This document shows positions 1-10,600 of a stretch of 64,000 nucleotides of DNA, piece after piece. Under the pieces are notes generated by a model that was given only the letters and a program-made list of their open reading frames with translations, had not been told where the DNA came from and searched no databases. How positions within the stretch are numbered: the first letter of the stretch is position 1; the number at the start of each line of letters is the position of its first letter. The DNA lies in assembly GCA_029964075.1 (NCBI GenBank), contig CM057140.1, positions 4,792,643 to 4,856,642 on the forward strand, in the 5' to 3' direction. Made by a program: the position numbers and the translations under genes. The stretch comes from Patiria pectinifera (Eukaryota; Echinodermata; Asteroidea; Valvatida; Asterinidae).

Positions 1-29
1 TATAAAGGCCTATTTCTCCTTTTTTTCAG

Positions 30-180
30 ATGAACTGTCCATCTGGTGTTGTAGATGTTACATACAGGCAAGATTTCGTCACATTGGCAAACAGCATGGT
101 CAACACGGTGGGTGAATGGATCGTGGTCAAAAAAGGAGATATGACTCAGTTAAAGAATGCAAAAACCTTTTGATATATGA
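30..180 (+). pseudogene. Remnant of Polinton first gene
   Basis: The start is preceded by a pyrimidine tract and CAG, like a splice acceptor, and matches the beginning of the whole gene at 49014-49817 in copy 2. Only a short piece survives here before the hairpin array begins. Function is unknown. Confidence 0.7.
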
Positions 181-1255
181 CAAACCGAAAAGCTATTTAA
201 ATGAGTTAATTTAAATGACAACGAAAAAGCCACTCCGAGTGGCTTTTTACTGTATATATTAAGATGTATGAAAAGCTATTTAAATGAGCTAATTTAAATG
301 ACAACAAAAAAGCCACTCAGAGTGGCTTTTTACTGTATATATTAGGATATATGAAAAGCTATTTAAATGAGTTAATTTGAATGACAACGAAAAAGCCACT
401 CAGAGTGGCTTTTTACTGTATATATTAGGATGTATGAAAAGCTATTTAAATGAGCTAATTTAAATGACAACAAAAAAGCCACTCAGAGTGGCTTTTTACT
501 GTATATATTAGGATGTATGAAAAGCTATTTAAATGAGCTAATTTAAATGACAACAAAAAAGCCACTCAGAGTGGCTTTTTACTGTATATATTAGGATGTA
601 TGAAAAGCTATTTAAATGAGTTAATTTGAATGACAACGAAAAAGCCACTCAGGTGGCTTTTACTGTATATATTAAGATGTATGAAAAGCTATTTAAATGA
701 GCTAATTTAAATGACAACGAAAAAGCCACTCAGGTGGCTTTTTCTGTATATATTAGGATGTATGAAAAGCTATTTAAATGAGCTAATTTAAATGACAACA
801 AAAAAGCCACTCCGAGTGGCTTTTTACTGTATATATTAAGATGTATGAAAAGCTATTTAAATGAGCTAATTTGAATGACAACGAAAGAGCCACTCGGAGT
901 GGCTTTTTACTGTATATATTAGGATATATGAAAAGCTATTTAAATGAGTTAATTTGAATGACAACGAAAAAGCCACTCAGAGTGGCTTTTTACTGTATAT
1001 ATTAGGATGTATGAAAAGCTATTTAAATGAGCTAATTTAAATGACAACAAAAAAGCCACTCAGAGTGGCTTTTTACTGTATATATTAGGATGTATGAAAA
1101 GCTATTTAAATGAGCTAATTTAAATGACAACAAAAAAGCCACTCGGAGTGGCTTTTTACTGTATATATTAAGATGTATGAAAAGCTATTTAAATGAGTTA
1201 ATTTGAATAACAACGAAAAAGCCACTCCGAGTGGCTTTTTACTGTATAAATTATA
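172..1255. repeat. 83-bp tandem array with internal hairpin, about 13 units
   Basis: Units of about 83 bp each contain AGCTATTTAAATGAG, then ATGACAAC, then a hairpin AAAGCCACTC / GAGTGGCTTT, then TGTATATATTA. Units differ by single bases and by the hairpin loop (CAGA, CGGA or CCGA type). The same array sits at the same place in copy 2 with about ten units, so copy number varies. The hairpin stem is conserved while the spacers drift slightly, and it lies just after the first gene. Confidence 0.95.
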
Positions 1256-1329
1256 ATATATGAATATCAAATAAAGAGAACGTATGAATGATCGTTTTAT
1301 CGAGTCCAAGTTCAATTATAATACAAAAT

Positions 1330-1640
1330 CAATAGAGGGCGCTATTTTTGTGGTGATGGATATCAAAATAATATAAACAGAGGGCGGTACAATAAATGAT
1401 CGATTTATCGAGTCCAAGTTCAATTATAATAAAAGAAATCAACAGAGGGCGCCATTCATTGGTGGTGAGGGATTATAAACAGAGGGCGGCATTTAATTTT
1501 TATGATAAGGGGTTAATGTATCGATAAAAAACAGAGGCGCTATTTATGAGCGCTAAGAGATGTGATTTCGATTATATAAAGAAAGGTGCTGTTCAATAAA
1601 AAACAAGAGAGGGTGATATTTTATTTATTTAAAAATGCAA
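1330..1640. promoter_or_regulatory. Cluster of AGAGGGCGC motifs
   Basis: Five or six copies of a short motif, (C)AGAGGGCGC followed by YATTT with variants, are spaced about 40-90 bp apart near 1334, 1378, 1443, 1479, 1531 and 1608. The segment is otherwise AT-rich and has no gene. A shorter version of the cluster is present in copy 2. The core resembles the CTCF consensus core, but that is only a resemblance. It could also be a decayed tandem repeat or a replication or packaging signal. Confidence 0.4.
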
Positions 1641-1729
1641 TCATTTTTATTTAAAGTTTATTAAATAGATGGAATACTTTGAGGCGCCGCAACTTGGGGA
1701 TAAGTGCGATCATCATATAATCATCGAGA

Positions 1730-2110
1730 ATGGTTTTAGTTTGTGAAACGTGCGGTGAAATAGTCTCACGTTACTTTGATTTTTCGGCAGAAAATGCGCA
1801 AGAAGATCGTATCAATTGGTCAACTTTAAAAGGAAACAAAGAAAAACTGTGGAGAAACTTATATTTTCTGTCTGTCCAGAGCAAGACTCAGAAGATGTCA
1901 AGAAACAATCAATAAATATAACGAGCTCGTTAATTACAAAACATTGAGGGAAACGGATGCGTTAAACGGTCGTTAATAGCGGCCTGTTATCATCACGTCG
2001 TTGGATGGAACAAAGAACGAGTTAAAGATTTATTTAAAGTGACTCAAAATCAATTTAATAAAGCCTAAAAGATACGATGACCACTACAATAAAGGCGGGG
2101 CCGAGGGTGT
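1730..2110 (+). pseudogene. TFIIB-like transcription factor gene, broken
   Basis: The frame at 1730 opens with a CETCGEIVSR block like the second Cys pair of a TFIIB zinc ribbon. Downstream sequence encodes a helix block with AACYHHVVGW and VTQNQFNKALK, which fits a TFIIB cyclin-like repeat (AA-C, then a helix ending in a K-lined segment). In cellular TFIIB these parts bind Pol II and promoter DNA, and viral TFIIB homologues act in late transcription. The gene is short compared with TFIIB and is broken in both element copies (about two breaks). The assignment rests on motif pattern only. A different zinc-ribbon protein is possible. Confidence 0.5.
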
Positions 2111-2166
2111 TGCCCTAAGAGGTGAAATAGAGGTATAACTCGGCGGATCGCTTTCGTAATGTTTAT

Positions 2167-2823
2167 TTACCGAGAATTTGAACTTGTAAGTTTTTCGATA
2201 AGAGATTTTTTTTCTTTTGCCAGCCGTTCGTCTACCCGTTTTTTAACTTCTTTTTCAAAGTCTGTATCGTTTTTAATTTTTTGAAGCTTTGTGCTGGTCT
2301 TTGTTCTAATTTTTTGCTTAAGCTCGTTAAATTTTGCGAGCTCTCTCGTAATCAATAAGAACTCTTCGTGCGATATATCGCCGTCGTTGATGGCTTGAGA
2401 CACGTATTCTTCAATCGTGTTAAGTTTGGAGTCTGCTAATATTTTAATCTGGTCGTGCTTTTTCAGCTTGGCGGATAATCGCTTAGACGTGATTCTAAGC
2501 AGAATATCTACACCAAAAGCGCCCATAAACGTTCCTTCTAGCACCAATCCAACGGGGGTTGATATAACACCCAAGAGAGCAGGAATACCTATAGCCCCCG
2601 CTATAGCCCCCAGTCCTTCGACTCCTATCTCTACGTAATTAATAGCGTCTATCATTCTTTTTATTTTTTTATAAGTGCGCTCTCGGTGGTCTCTCTCTTT
2701 CAAGATTAAAGATCGAATCTCTTCAATCTTTTTAAGTCTGAACACTTTTGTTTCTTCGTTACTACGTAATTGGAGTACATCTCCAGAAATATCGGGGTAT
2801 AACGCCTTACCATCTACACTCAT
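2167..2823 (-). CDS. Polinton membrane protein, 218 aa
   Basis: This is a whole frame. The N-terminal third is charged and helical (residues 1-60, many K/E/R). It is followed by a glycine/alanine-rich hydrophobic stretch at about residues 65-110 (GVEGLGAIAGAIGIPALLG), long enough for one or two membrane spans, and then a lysine/glutamate-rich coiled-coil-like tail to the end. I do not recognise a named domain. It is the rightmost of a divergent pair with the TFIIB-like gene and runs just upstream of the protein at 2849. A role as a virion membrane or scaffold protein is inferred only from hydrophobicity and context. In copy 2 the corresponding gene is broken. Confidence 0.7.
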   Translation of the reverse strand: MSVDGKALYPDISGDVLQLRSNEETKVFRLKKIEEIRSLILKERDHRERTYKKIKRMIDAINYVEIGVEGLGAIAGAIGIPALLGVISTPVGLVLEGTFMGAFGVDILLRITSKRLSAKLKKHDQIKILADSKLNTIEEYVSQAINDGDISHEEFLLITRELAKFNELKQKIRTKTSTKLQKIKNDTDFEKEVKKRVDERLAKEKKSLIEKLTSSNSR

Positions 2824-2848
2824 GTTTTAATATAAAAACATTTTAAAA

Positions 2849-4000
2849 TTAAAAGATCTCCAACTCTATCATTATACTCACACCCTTGTTGTTGATGATC
2901 TGTCCCCTTTCACCTGTGATAGAAAATGTCAGTTTGTCGATTATACCGTTTTTAAGTTTCTTGAAATCTTCGACTCTATCAGGCTCGGGTTCGCGCGTAG
3001 CCACGGGTACGATTTTTAAGATGTCAGAAGGACGACCATCTAAAAAGTTTTCACTCGTACTTAATTGCGGGCAGCGAATAAACAGAAATTTAAACGGATT
3101 AACGTCGTAAGACCCCGTATACACCACTTTGGGTATCAGTCTTCCTTTGGGTAAATTAAGTAATCGAGAGACTTCTCTGTTTAAGCGCAATTTGAGATTG
3201 ATGTCGGTTACCACCAACGTCACATTTTAGATTCTCTAAATATTCTAAAACTTACCCCGGGTATAGAATTTAAATGAAATCGAACCAATCGACGTCGTAC
3301 CACCCCGGTGGGATGGTGACCGAACCGGTGACTCCGGCTGGTAACGGCACTAAATGACTCGGAGAAATAAAATCTAAATCATCACCAGATATGATAAGAC
3401 TCCCCCGTATTGTTATCCCAGCTTGCCTAATTTCTCTCGCTCTAGGTTTGCTTATTGTACCTTGGATATATTCTAGCGCTATCCTTTTACCTTCCTCGAT
3501 GTGCCCCCATCTGTCATATAAAATGTTTGCCAAAAACTTAAGCGTATTGCGTTGTGCACCTGTAATTGGTCTTATTTGCAATTTATCGATTAAAAGTCTT
3601 TGTTTTATAGAAAGTTGTTGTTTTTCTTCTTTGAGTAATTCTAAAGCAGAGTCTAGTCTCTCTTCTCCATACGCTTCTATAAGATCGTTTATAACTCTAT
3701 TGAAAGTATTTTCGTCGTTAATTAAATAGTCGTAGGGCAAATCACCTATCAACGATTCGATAAAATCTCTATCTTTTCTTATTATTGCGTCAGGGTCTAA
3801 ACTATACCCATGCACTCCAACAGGAGGTTCTCTTTCAGCGGGTCTCCCGTCTATATGCGTATACCAATCAATCTCCGTGGCGCTAGAAATATTAAAATAT
3901 CCGGAGTTAAAGATCACCCTTTTTACACGTACAGATTTTTGACCGTTTAAATTACCTACGACGTCTTCTAATTTAAACGTCTGCTCATTTGAAACAAGTG
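2849..4000 (-). pseudogene. Polinton structural-type protein with variable middle, broken
   Basis: This corresponds to the whole 393-aa gene of copy 2 (52199-53380). The C-terminal part ends in a beta-rich pattern (LTFSITGERG, then IMIELEIF) reminiscent of C-termini of Polinton minor structural proteins. The middle part differs strongly from copy 2, while the two flanks are nearly identical. It is divergent from the gene at 4054, with about 50 bp between them that must hold both promoters. Likely a penton, spike or other minor virion protein, but no named family is certain. It has about two breaks. Confidence 0.6.
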
Positions 4001-4053
4001 AAACGAATGCATTTATTTTAAAGTCTTTTTATATTAAAACTGAAACTAAAATA

Positions 4054-5450
4054 ATGAGTGATTTTAAGTCGTTAAAAAAGCAGATACAATCGATAGCCGA
4101 TCAGGTAACGAGACAAGTAAATCAAAATGTAGCCAAGGCAAACGAGCTAAAACATCAAGCTGCACCCCAAGCAAAGTTTTTAAACAGCACTAAACCCAGT
4201 GAACTGGAGGTCATAGTTAATAATACCAACGGGTTTTTAACCATGTTTTCCGACTTAACCTCGGACTATAAATTGCCTCACGTTGAGACGGACGAGGATG
4301 TAGATCGTTGAAATCCCACCCCATGTTCGTTTATCAAAATCAGTTAAATTTTGCAATCTACTGCGCTACTACGGGCTGCGGTATTGGATTTGATCTTTTA
4401 AACGCGAGCAACCGTTACGTTTGGGCCATTTTTAACTTTCATTTATATTTTACGGTTAGAAAGATCCTGTACGACATTGCCGCTCCTTTACCGGGAGATG
4501 ACGCATTTAATGCTCTAGACAACAGTTATAATCACAGAGCTTTTACCGATACCTGCTTGTTGTTTGGCATAGATCAAAACAAGTCTTTTAAACAGACGAG
4601 AGACACAAAATCTAACGGTTTAGGTACCTCATATATCTTTAATAAAGGCAAGTTTGTGGCGGTTGGTGAATATGATAAAGCATTACCCAACAAACCCAAC
4701 GTTCTTTACGGCGGCTACCACGGTCTAGACAGTCCTAAAAAGAGTGGAAGCAGTTACGTTCCTTGGACGGTTATTTACATCGAACAAAATGAATCGGTAC
4801 AAAAGGCTTGGTTAGATTTTATACCCGACACGAGTTCGTTTACCCCCGTGGGAATCATAAAGATCAACGAATCAATCAGATCTTACGTGTACGCTTTACT
4901 CGGTGCGCAGGCTCAAACAAAAACGAGCGTATTATCACCGGGAACCGGATTAGACGCTCAGAGACAATTTAACGTCATCGTTGAAGATATCATCAATGCA
5001 GCAGACGACATGGAAACGAGTATCGATCAATTTCAAGACTCTTTGCAGTATGCCAGAACGCCTTTAAATTTTGTCGTGAAACCGGGGTTGTATTTAATTC
5101 CATCGGATATGAACTTGAGGGTTGGAACGCACGACGGCTATAACAACAATCTTCAAATCGCTACCCAGAGTATGAACACTGGTTTGGTGCCAGATTTAAA
5201 CTCACAACCTCAACCGGACGACTCTTTTGATGACACCGATGACGTCGCGCCACCAACACCCCTAAAGCCTATGACGAACGATGTTGTATCACCTACACCA
5301 GCACCAACACCCTCACCAACACCAGCACCTACAGTTTTAACCCAAGAGCCCACTAAACTACAAACTCACCAAGACGAAAAATTATCGTTGACGGTAGGAA
5401 TATTAGCTATCGTTGGTATGGGTATTTTAGCTTACGAGGCAACGCGATAA
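4054..5450 (+). pseudogene. Polinton protein with Pro-Thr linker and C-terminal membrane anchor, broken
   Basis: This matches the whole 471-aa gene at 53422-54837. It has a helical N-terminus, a central globular region with the sequence NFAIYCATTGCGIGFD, then a Pro/Thr/Ala repeat linker, then one hydrophobic span (LTVGILAIVGMGILAY) next to the C-terminus. The layout is that of a surface protein with a head, a stalk and an anchor. I cannot assign a domain. It converges on the gene at 5547 with a hairpin between them. One break. Confidence 0.65.
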
Positions 5451-5481
5451 GTCACACTCTAATCTCACAACACAAAAAAAT

Positions 5482-5512
5482 AAGCCTTACCAACTTTGCG
5501 CTGGTAAGGCTT
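5482..5512. terminator. Hairpin between convergent Polinton genes
   Basis: The arms AAGCCTTACCA and TGGTAAGGCTT form a perfect 11-bp stem with a short loop, with A-rich sequence on one side and T-rich on the other. It lies between the stops of two convergent genes and is kept in copy 2. Bacterial-style termination does not apply in an animal nucleus. A hairpin-guided 3'-end signal, as known in mimiviruses and their virophages, is the likelier reading. Confidence 0.5.
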
Positions 5513-5546
5513 TTATTTTTTTGTTTAAACTTGATTACAACTATTA

Positions 5547-6797
5547 CTACCATCGTTTTTGCAGGTACGCAAACACCAAGGCTCCCACACCCAAAAACAA
5601 AGCCCACACGTGTTCGGCCAACCACGATACAGACTTACTCAGCGCGTTAAATATCCAACTGAGTACGCTGCCTATGATACCCGGCAGAGCACCCAACGCG
5701 CTCACTCCGAGTTTTTGAAGAGCAGATGCAAAATTAGCGAGTTGTTTTGAAATCCACTCTTTGATACCGCCTTTTGGTGTTGGTGTTGGTGCAGGTGTTG
5801 GCGATGGCGCGGGTGGGGCACCCGCACCTCTCACGCTAGCGACGATGCTACTCACTATCGTGCTGATGGCTAAACTCAAAGCGGCTAAAATACTCACTAC
5901 GGTCACACCTTGTTCTCTAAACAGAGTTCTGATCTTTTCCGCCAGAGTCGTGTCGTCGCCTAATATTTTATTAATCGTTTCTTTGATTCTAGCGATCTGA
6001 CTTTTGAGCCCTCGTTCGTTGGCTTTTGCGGCTTCTAATCTGGCGGATCTTTCAGCGTCTAAGTCACTCAATTTATCGTTTAACTCTCGTCGTTCTTCTT
6101 CGCTGATCCTATGATCACCTAATTCATGTTCGGCATCAAATATCTCTTGGTCTAGTTCTGCGAGACGCGCTAAATTAAGTTCTAGGTTACCTCTCAACGT
6201 CTGAAGACTTTTGTCTAAACCCTGGAGTTCTCTGTAATTTAATCCTTCCGTTTGAGCGCCAGTGTCGCGTTGTAAATCGTCTATAATTTCGGTTACCTCA
6301 TCGGTGACGCTTGGTAGTTCTGTCATGGGGATACTCTCTGGTTGTACTTTTTCGAGTTTATCTTTTAGTTTAGCAGCTAGTGTTAGTTTATAGTCAGCGA
6401 TTTTGAGGGTGTTGCGAATAAATGCGGTACCATATTTACTTTGTAAGGTACTTAATGTGTAATATGATCTTTGACCACCTCGTTTAAAAGTTAAAGGTCT
6501 CAAACCTTTATCTGTTTTAACGTATAGATTTCTGTCTTTACCAATTTCAAAATCGTTAGGGTCGATAAACACGGGGTCTATATTATTTTGTTTGTAAAAT
6601 GAATCAACATCTTCTTTTATTAGTTCTATAGATAAACTGCTTATTGTACCCGTGCCGAGGACGCTTTCTGTGTCTACCGGTGGAAGTTGGGTATTATCAA
6701 AAGTATCGTCCCAATCCAGATTGGTCTCTGCTACATCATCATCGTCATCGTAATCGTAATCATCAACGGGGTCAAAGTCAAATCCTCCCTCAGCCAT
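5547..6797 (-). CDS. Polinton coiled-coil membrane protein, 416 aa, variable N-half
   Basis: This is a whole frame. The N-terminus is very acidic (MAEGGFDFDP and a run of Asp), followed by about 110 residues unlike the copy 2 protein. A coiled-coil region with repeated E/L/R heptads lies at about residues 165-265, then a hydrophobic span (VSILAALSLAISTIVSSI), a Pro/Thr linker (PAPSPTPAPTPTPKGG), an amphipathic helix block and a second hydrophobic span before the C-terminal KRW. The linker resembles that of the convergent gene at 4054. Function is unknown. It is probably a virion membrane or surface protein. No named family was recognised. Confidence 0.7.
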   Translation of the reverse strand: MAEGGFDFDPVDDYDYDDDDDVAETNLDWDDTFDNTQLPPVDTESVLGTGTISSLSIELIKEDVDSFYKQNNIDPVFIDPNDFEIGKDRNLYVKTDKGLRPLTFKRGGQRSYYTLSTLQSKYGTAFIRNTLKIADYKLTLAAKLKDKLEKVQPESIPMTELPSVTDEVTEIIDDLQRDTGAQTEGLNYRELQGLDKSLQTLRGNLELNLARLAELDQEIFDAEHELGDHRISEEERRELNDKLSDLDAERSARLEAAKANERGLKSQIARIKETINKILGDDTTLAEKIRTLFREQGVTVVSILAALSLAISTIVSSIVASVRGAGAPPAPSPTPAPTPTPKGGIKEWISKQLANFASALQKLGVSALGALPGIIGSVLSWIFNALSKSVSWLAEHVWALFLGVGALVFAYLQKRW

Positions 6798-6819
6798 TTA
6801 TTTAATAAACCTATTTAAA

Positions 6820-7062
6820 TTATGCCGTTTTCATGATACTGCCCGGTAGTATACCCTGGGTCACCAACCAATTTTGCGTGGCCAGAGCTCCACTTATAAT
6901 GCCCGTCAATTTAGCCGCATCTTCTACGCTTAGTTTGTTTAAATCTGGCGCTTTCATTTTAAGTAGTTTAGCTCCTATCATGGCGTATCCCATCGAAAGA
7001 CCCGATATGACGGCTCCGTGATAAATCGTATTAGCTATTCCGTTGGTGTCAAAGTTACTCAT
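6820..7062 (-). CDS. Small hydrophobic Polinton protein, 80 aa
   Basis: A whole short frame that is nearly identical in copy 2 (56217-56459), so it is a real gene. It has two hydrophobic stretches (ISGLSMGYAMIGAKLL and LTGIISGALATQNWLV) separated by a basic/acidic linker with DLNKLSVEDAAK. It starts 22 bp upstream of the acidic coiled-coil gene in the same direction, so the two may be co-expressed. Possibly a small virion membrane protein. The family is not recognised. Confidence 0.65.
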   Translation of the reverse strand: MSNFDTNGIANTIYHGAVISGLSMGYAMIGAKLLKMKAPDLNKLSVEDAAKLTGIISGALATQNWLVTQGILPGSIMKTA

Positions 7063-7094
7063 CGTTTTTAATATAACAATTTTTAAATTGCTGT

Positions 7095-7469
7095 TTATTC
7101 CATGTCTAGCGTTTTGGGGACGCTGGGTGTAGTGGGTTGCGTGACTACCGGCACTGGCTGTATTACCGGCGCAGTTGCCTTACTTTTTAGTACCAGCAGC
7201 CCCACCTATTATAGACGCTATAGCCCCCATCACCCAAGAGTTGTAGTTTGGTGAGCATGTATTATCGTCCGATGTTACGTCCATTTTGCTAATTTTAATT
7301 TCATCTGTCTATTGTGCTCGGCTAAAGCTTTACCCTGCTGTATTCGTTTAGGATTTTAGTCTTGGTCACTCTCGTTACCGTCGGTGACGATGTTGTTTTA
7401 TCGGTGGGGTGTCTCTGTCTCTGCTGGTTGAGCTGCAGGCGTTGCTGTCGCTGCTTTCTGATCTTCCAT
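7095..7469 (-). pseudogene. Polinton basic single-span membrane protein, broken
   Basis: This matches the whole 127-aa gene at 56493-56876, which has a Pro/Thr-rich head, a basic NPKRIQQGKALAEHNRQMK block and one hydrophobic span. The basic block is a recurrent theme in Polinton proteins. It overlaps the 5' neighbour at 7375. Broken here, with a few breaks. Confidence 0.55.
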
Positions 7470-7933
7470 TTATTATATTAGGTTTATTAAATTTCAAATG
7501 TTTTGTTGTGATAATCGTAGCAACTAGGGGTGATATTAAAGTTCCGTACTTGTAACAAACGTCGCTCAACATACCAGCCATACTCGCGCTTATAATAGGA
7601 TCAGAACTCAAGTCGTTGGTGAGTTCTTCTTCAGAATCTATAGTGACGTTATATCCTAAAACTTGTACGGGTGTAACAACAGCTAACACTCTCGAAAATA
7701 TACTTAAAGTGTATTTACCAACGGTTTGAACAATTTCATTTCCAAATTTAGTTTCGTACAGATGATACAGCTTTTCGAGTTCTTTACTGTCAAGAGCTTC
7801 GATATGTTTAACGGTGTATTCCTTTCCTAAGTACTTTCCTAGAGTTTCCAGCTGCTACGACACCGCACAAACGATCTTTATGTTCTGCGTTGTGATCTTG
7901 TTCGTTCGTTAAAGTAAGTTTTAGGTCCTCCAT
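7375..7933 (-). pseudogene. Polinton protein related to the 192-aa gene of copy 2, broken
   Basis: This corresponds to 56761-57339. It has a charged N-terminal half and a moderately hydrophobic C-terminal half (ISASMAGMLSDVCYKYG, then LISPLVATIITTKHLKF). No domain recognised. Its end overlaps the next gene in another frame. About one break. Confidence 0.55.
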
Positions 7934-8253
7934 TTAATTAGAAACGAACTTAATTTTGTTGTAGCTGTTGCAACTTTGTTACAAAAACAAAAAGGTATTC
8001 GTAGGTGTAAAACGATAGATTAAGCGATATGATGATAATAGCCAAAAACTGCAAATACTCGAATATTGCTATCATTTACTAACAGCAAAATGTATTTTGT
8101 TGACGTTTGTTGATTAACAAATTGTAATACATGTGTAGTTTATTGAATAGGTTGCTACTGAACTAGCTATTAATTGTTACTCACTAGCTATTAATTGTTA
8201 CTCACCTAGCTATTAATTGTTACTCACCTAGCTATTAATTGTTACTCAACTAG
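7934..8253. repeat. Gene-free Polinton segment with 22-bp tandem repeat
   Basis: About 320 bp contain no credible gene. From 8163 to 8265 lie four units of about 21-22 bp (CTAGCTATTAATTGTTACTC), reaching into the 3' end of the ATPase gene. Copy 2 has fewer, more altered units at the same position (57565-57660). The remainder is AT-rich and probably carries the promoter of the gene ending at 7933. Confidence 0.7.
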
Positions 8254-8859
8254 CTACTCAAGTAGCTCGTAACTAACTGGAGGTTCGGTGTATACGACCA
8301 ATTTACTATATTTCACATCTCTCAAACGTCGTTTTATATAATCTCGTTCTTCAATGGGTACGACATCGTTTTCGTCTAACGCTTGATCAAACGATGTTTT
8401 ATCTTTGCAGTAAAATAATGCCAACCAAGCCGTGTTTTCTCTATAATCTTTTAAAACGCTGTTGTACTTTTGGGTCAGTAACCAACAGCTGTGATTTACG
8501 TGTCTTCCGCTAAATGCCATCTTGCTTAGCGCGCATGTCTTTTTACGATATTTAATCTCTTGATCTGAAGAGCAATCGTCCACGATAAACAACGTGGCAA
8601 CACCTTCAAATATTTTCCTGTAAAAATCGATCGCTTCGTTGAGTGTCATCTTGTACAATTCCGGATCGCAGAGGTATACCTCAGGATCTGCTTGAATCCA
8701 CTTTCTTTCGATGTACGTTTTGTTTTTAAATATGGTAGGGCAAATGATGACTATCGCCTCAAATGTGTTTTTATAATCTGACTCTAACAGATCCAAAATC
8801 CATTTGGTTTTGCCCGAATTTGTTTTGCCGACGATTAAAGCGCAATGCGGTTGTGTCAT
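8254..8859 (-). CDS. Polinton packaging ATPase (A32/FtsK-HerA type)
   Basis: A whole 201-aa frame. Walker A is GKTNSGKT at residues 11-18, and Walker B is TLFIVDD at residues 89-95 preceded by hydrophobic residues. A sensor-like TQKYNS block lies near residue 143. Size and motif spacing fit the short genome-packaging ATPases of Polintons, virophages and adenovirus-like lineages, which thread DNA into the capsid. It lies directly downstream of the capsid gene in the same direction with almost no gap. The copy 2 protein is nearly identical. Confidence 0.9.
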   Translation of the reverse strand: MTQPHCALIVGKTNSGKTKWILDLLESDYKNTFEAIVIICPTIFKNKTYIERKWIQADPEVYLCDPELYKMTLNEAIDFYRKIFEGVATLFIVDDCSSDQEIKYRKKTCALSKMAFSGRHVNHSCWLLTQKYNSVLKDYRENTAWLALFYCKDKTSFDQALDENDVVPIEERDYIKRRLRDVKYSKLVVYTEPPVSYELLE

Positions 8860-8860
8860 T

Positions 8861-10126
8861 TTAACTTAACAGAGATTTAAAATTTCCGTCTTCCAAGTTC
8901 AATTGAGCATCCATGACTAAAAATACGTACATCGTGAGGTCACCTTCACTTTCGGCTTCTCTGGTAAATTGAATGTTGATGCCTCCTCCGTCTCCGATTT
9001 TTCTACCAGATCCGTGAGCGGAATTGTCGTCGTTACTTCTAAAATCGAGCCACAGACCGTACTTGTTTTTTAGATAGTCTCCGAGGTCACAACCCGTCAT
9101 ATGTAAGTCTTTAGCTACTCCGCGCCCGCTTTCGGTATCGCTGTCTCCAAAGAACTTGATAATTTCGTTCCAGTGTTGATACTGAGACATGCCTTGACTG
9201 TAGAGTTGATTGGGTTTACCTTCTACGGTCACCGATGTTTTGGTTAGTTTTGGATTATAAAACCGCTGCGGATTTTCTCAGCGGGATCTTTAAACAAAAA
9301 CAAAATACCCTTGAGACTCCTGATGGGTTGATTGACGCTGACGTTCCAAAGCGTGTCCGATTTGTTGACGGATCTAACTTCTAGCGAGTGGATTTTATCA
9401 AACAGATATTGCATTAACCCCTTGTGTTTATTCCTGATGGTGATAGCTAGGTCTCTGTTGGTCACCACTTCGTATTCGAGAGATAAGTCTGAGATAGAAT
9501 ACATCGCCGCCGTATCTGAACTGTTGACTACTTTATCGTGATCGTTAAACTTTATCTCGTACGTCAGAGGTTGTTTTAAACCGCTGGGGTAAAAAGGGTG
9601 ATGCGAAGTCAGTATGTCAATGTCTGGGAATGCAATATCTGTTACCATAGGCATCCGCGATAGCTTGATCTTTACCGCTGTTGGCGCCCGCGTTAGCATC
9701 TTGAGCTCCAGTTCTTAGTTTAGACACATTTTCTTTTTCTATGCCCGAGTACGCCATGTTTCGAGTCGTCGAGCTGTTGAGCCAATTGTCTTTAAAATTG
9801 TGATACACGTCGGCGTGACGATAACTCACAATTTCGTGACCTTGAAGCCTGACGCTGATTTCGCTGACTAAATTTCTGGCCAAATTACCAAAAATGGTTC
9901 TATTGTTGTCACTTCCACTGTAGAGTTCTAAACTAAAAGCTAGTTTACAAGTGCCGGGTACGATCACGTCGTCTACACCCAATTGAGGAAACTTGACCCT
10001 CAGCGTTTGCCCAGCCGATATACTACTAGGATTGTGGGTAATGACCACCTCTTTTCTCTCACCCTTGATAGATCTGGGTATTTTTAATAGCCTGCTGGGA
10101 TTGAGCTTTTTTCCATACGCATTCAT
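8861..10126 (-). pseudogene. Polinton major capsid protein gene (double jelly-roll), broken
   Basis: The beta-rich sequence opens with MNAYGKKLNPSRLLKIPRS and ends with a conserved LNLEDGNFKSLLS-type tail, in the position directly before the packaging ATPase. Both are typical of Polinton/adintovirus major capsid proteins, which form the icosahedral shell as trimers. Total length of about 420 codons is a little short but within the range for the family. Both copies are broken here, this one with about two breaks. Confidence 0.8.
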
Positions 10127-10148
10127 TTTATTTATACGAGTTTTAAAT

Positions 10149-10569
10149 TTAAAGGTATCTGTAAGCCAAGAAGCCCACCAATAGCGTTCCTCCTGCGATA
10201 AACGCCAGTTCTTTTTCTATTTGTTGGTCGCTAGGCTCGTAAAATCTTCGAGTTTGGGTTCGTGTTGCAGTCCTACGGGTAGTTCGGTAGATTGTCCACT
10301 CACCTCGTTGTAGTAACGCAACGCTCGGTCTACGTTAGAAAATGTTTCTTTAGAAGCATTTTGTTTTCTGATACGGTCGTTTAGAAAATCTAGATATTTC
10401 GTTCGTTCTCGTTGCCACTTATCTTTGGCGGCTGAGAGTTGTTCTATCGCTAAATCGTGTCTCTTACGCTCCTCGTCACTCTGTTTCAGATTTGAAAATA
10501 AAAGTTTGAACCCGTAAAAGCTAAGGCGTTGACGATCGCGCCTCCTAACATCATAGCAACGCTAGCCAT
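10149..10569 (-). pseudogene. Polinton two-span small protein, broken
   Basis: This matches the whole 140-aa gene at 59553-59975. An N-terminal hydrophobic segment, a highly charged middle (SDEERKRHD and an LDFLNDRIRKQN block) and a C-terminal hydrophobic span are typical of a small protein often found between capsid and integrase genes in Polintons. Function is unknown. One or two breaks. Confidence 0.6.
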
Positions 10570-10600
10570 ATTATTATAAACGTCTTTTATATTAAATAAT

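Noticed and set aside
172-1255. CRISPR-like look of the regularly spaced array
   Set aside because: Units are 83 bp with nearly constant spacers and sit in an animal genome inside a Polinton. There are no unique spacers and no cas genes.
1115-1315. Frames in the hairpin array (SYILIYTVKSHSEWLF repeats)
   Set aside because: Repeat translation only. The array has no start, ribosome or conservation signal for coding.
5482-5512. Rho-independent bacterial terminator
   Set aside because: The hairpin and T tract look similar, but the host is an animal and the element is transcribed by nuclear polymerases. It is listed only as a hairpin-type 3' end candidate.
5761-6000. Frames antisense to Polinton genes (for example GVGVGAGVGDGAG)
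   Set aside because: They are shadows of the coding strand at Pro/Thr linkers and conserved helices.
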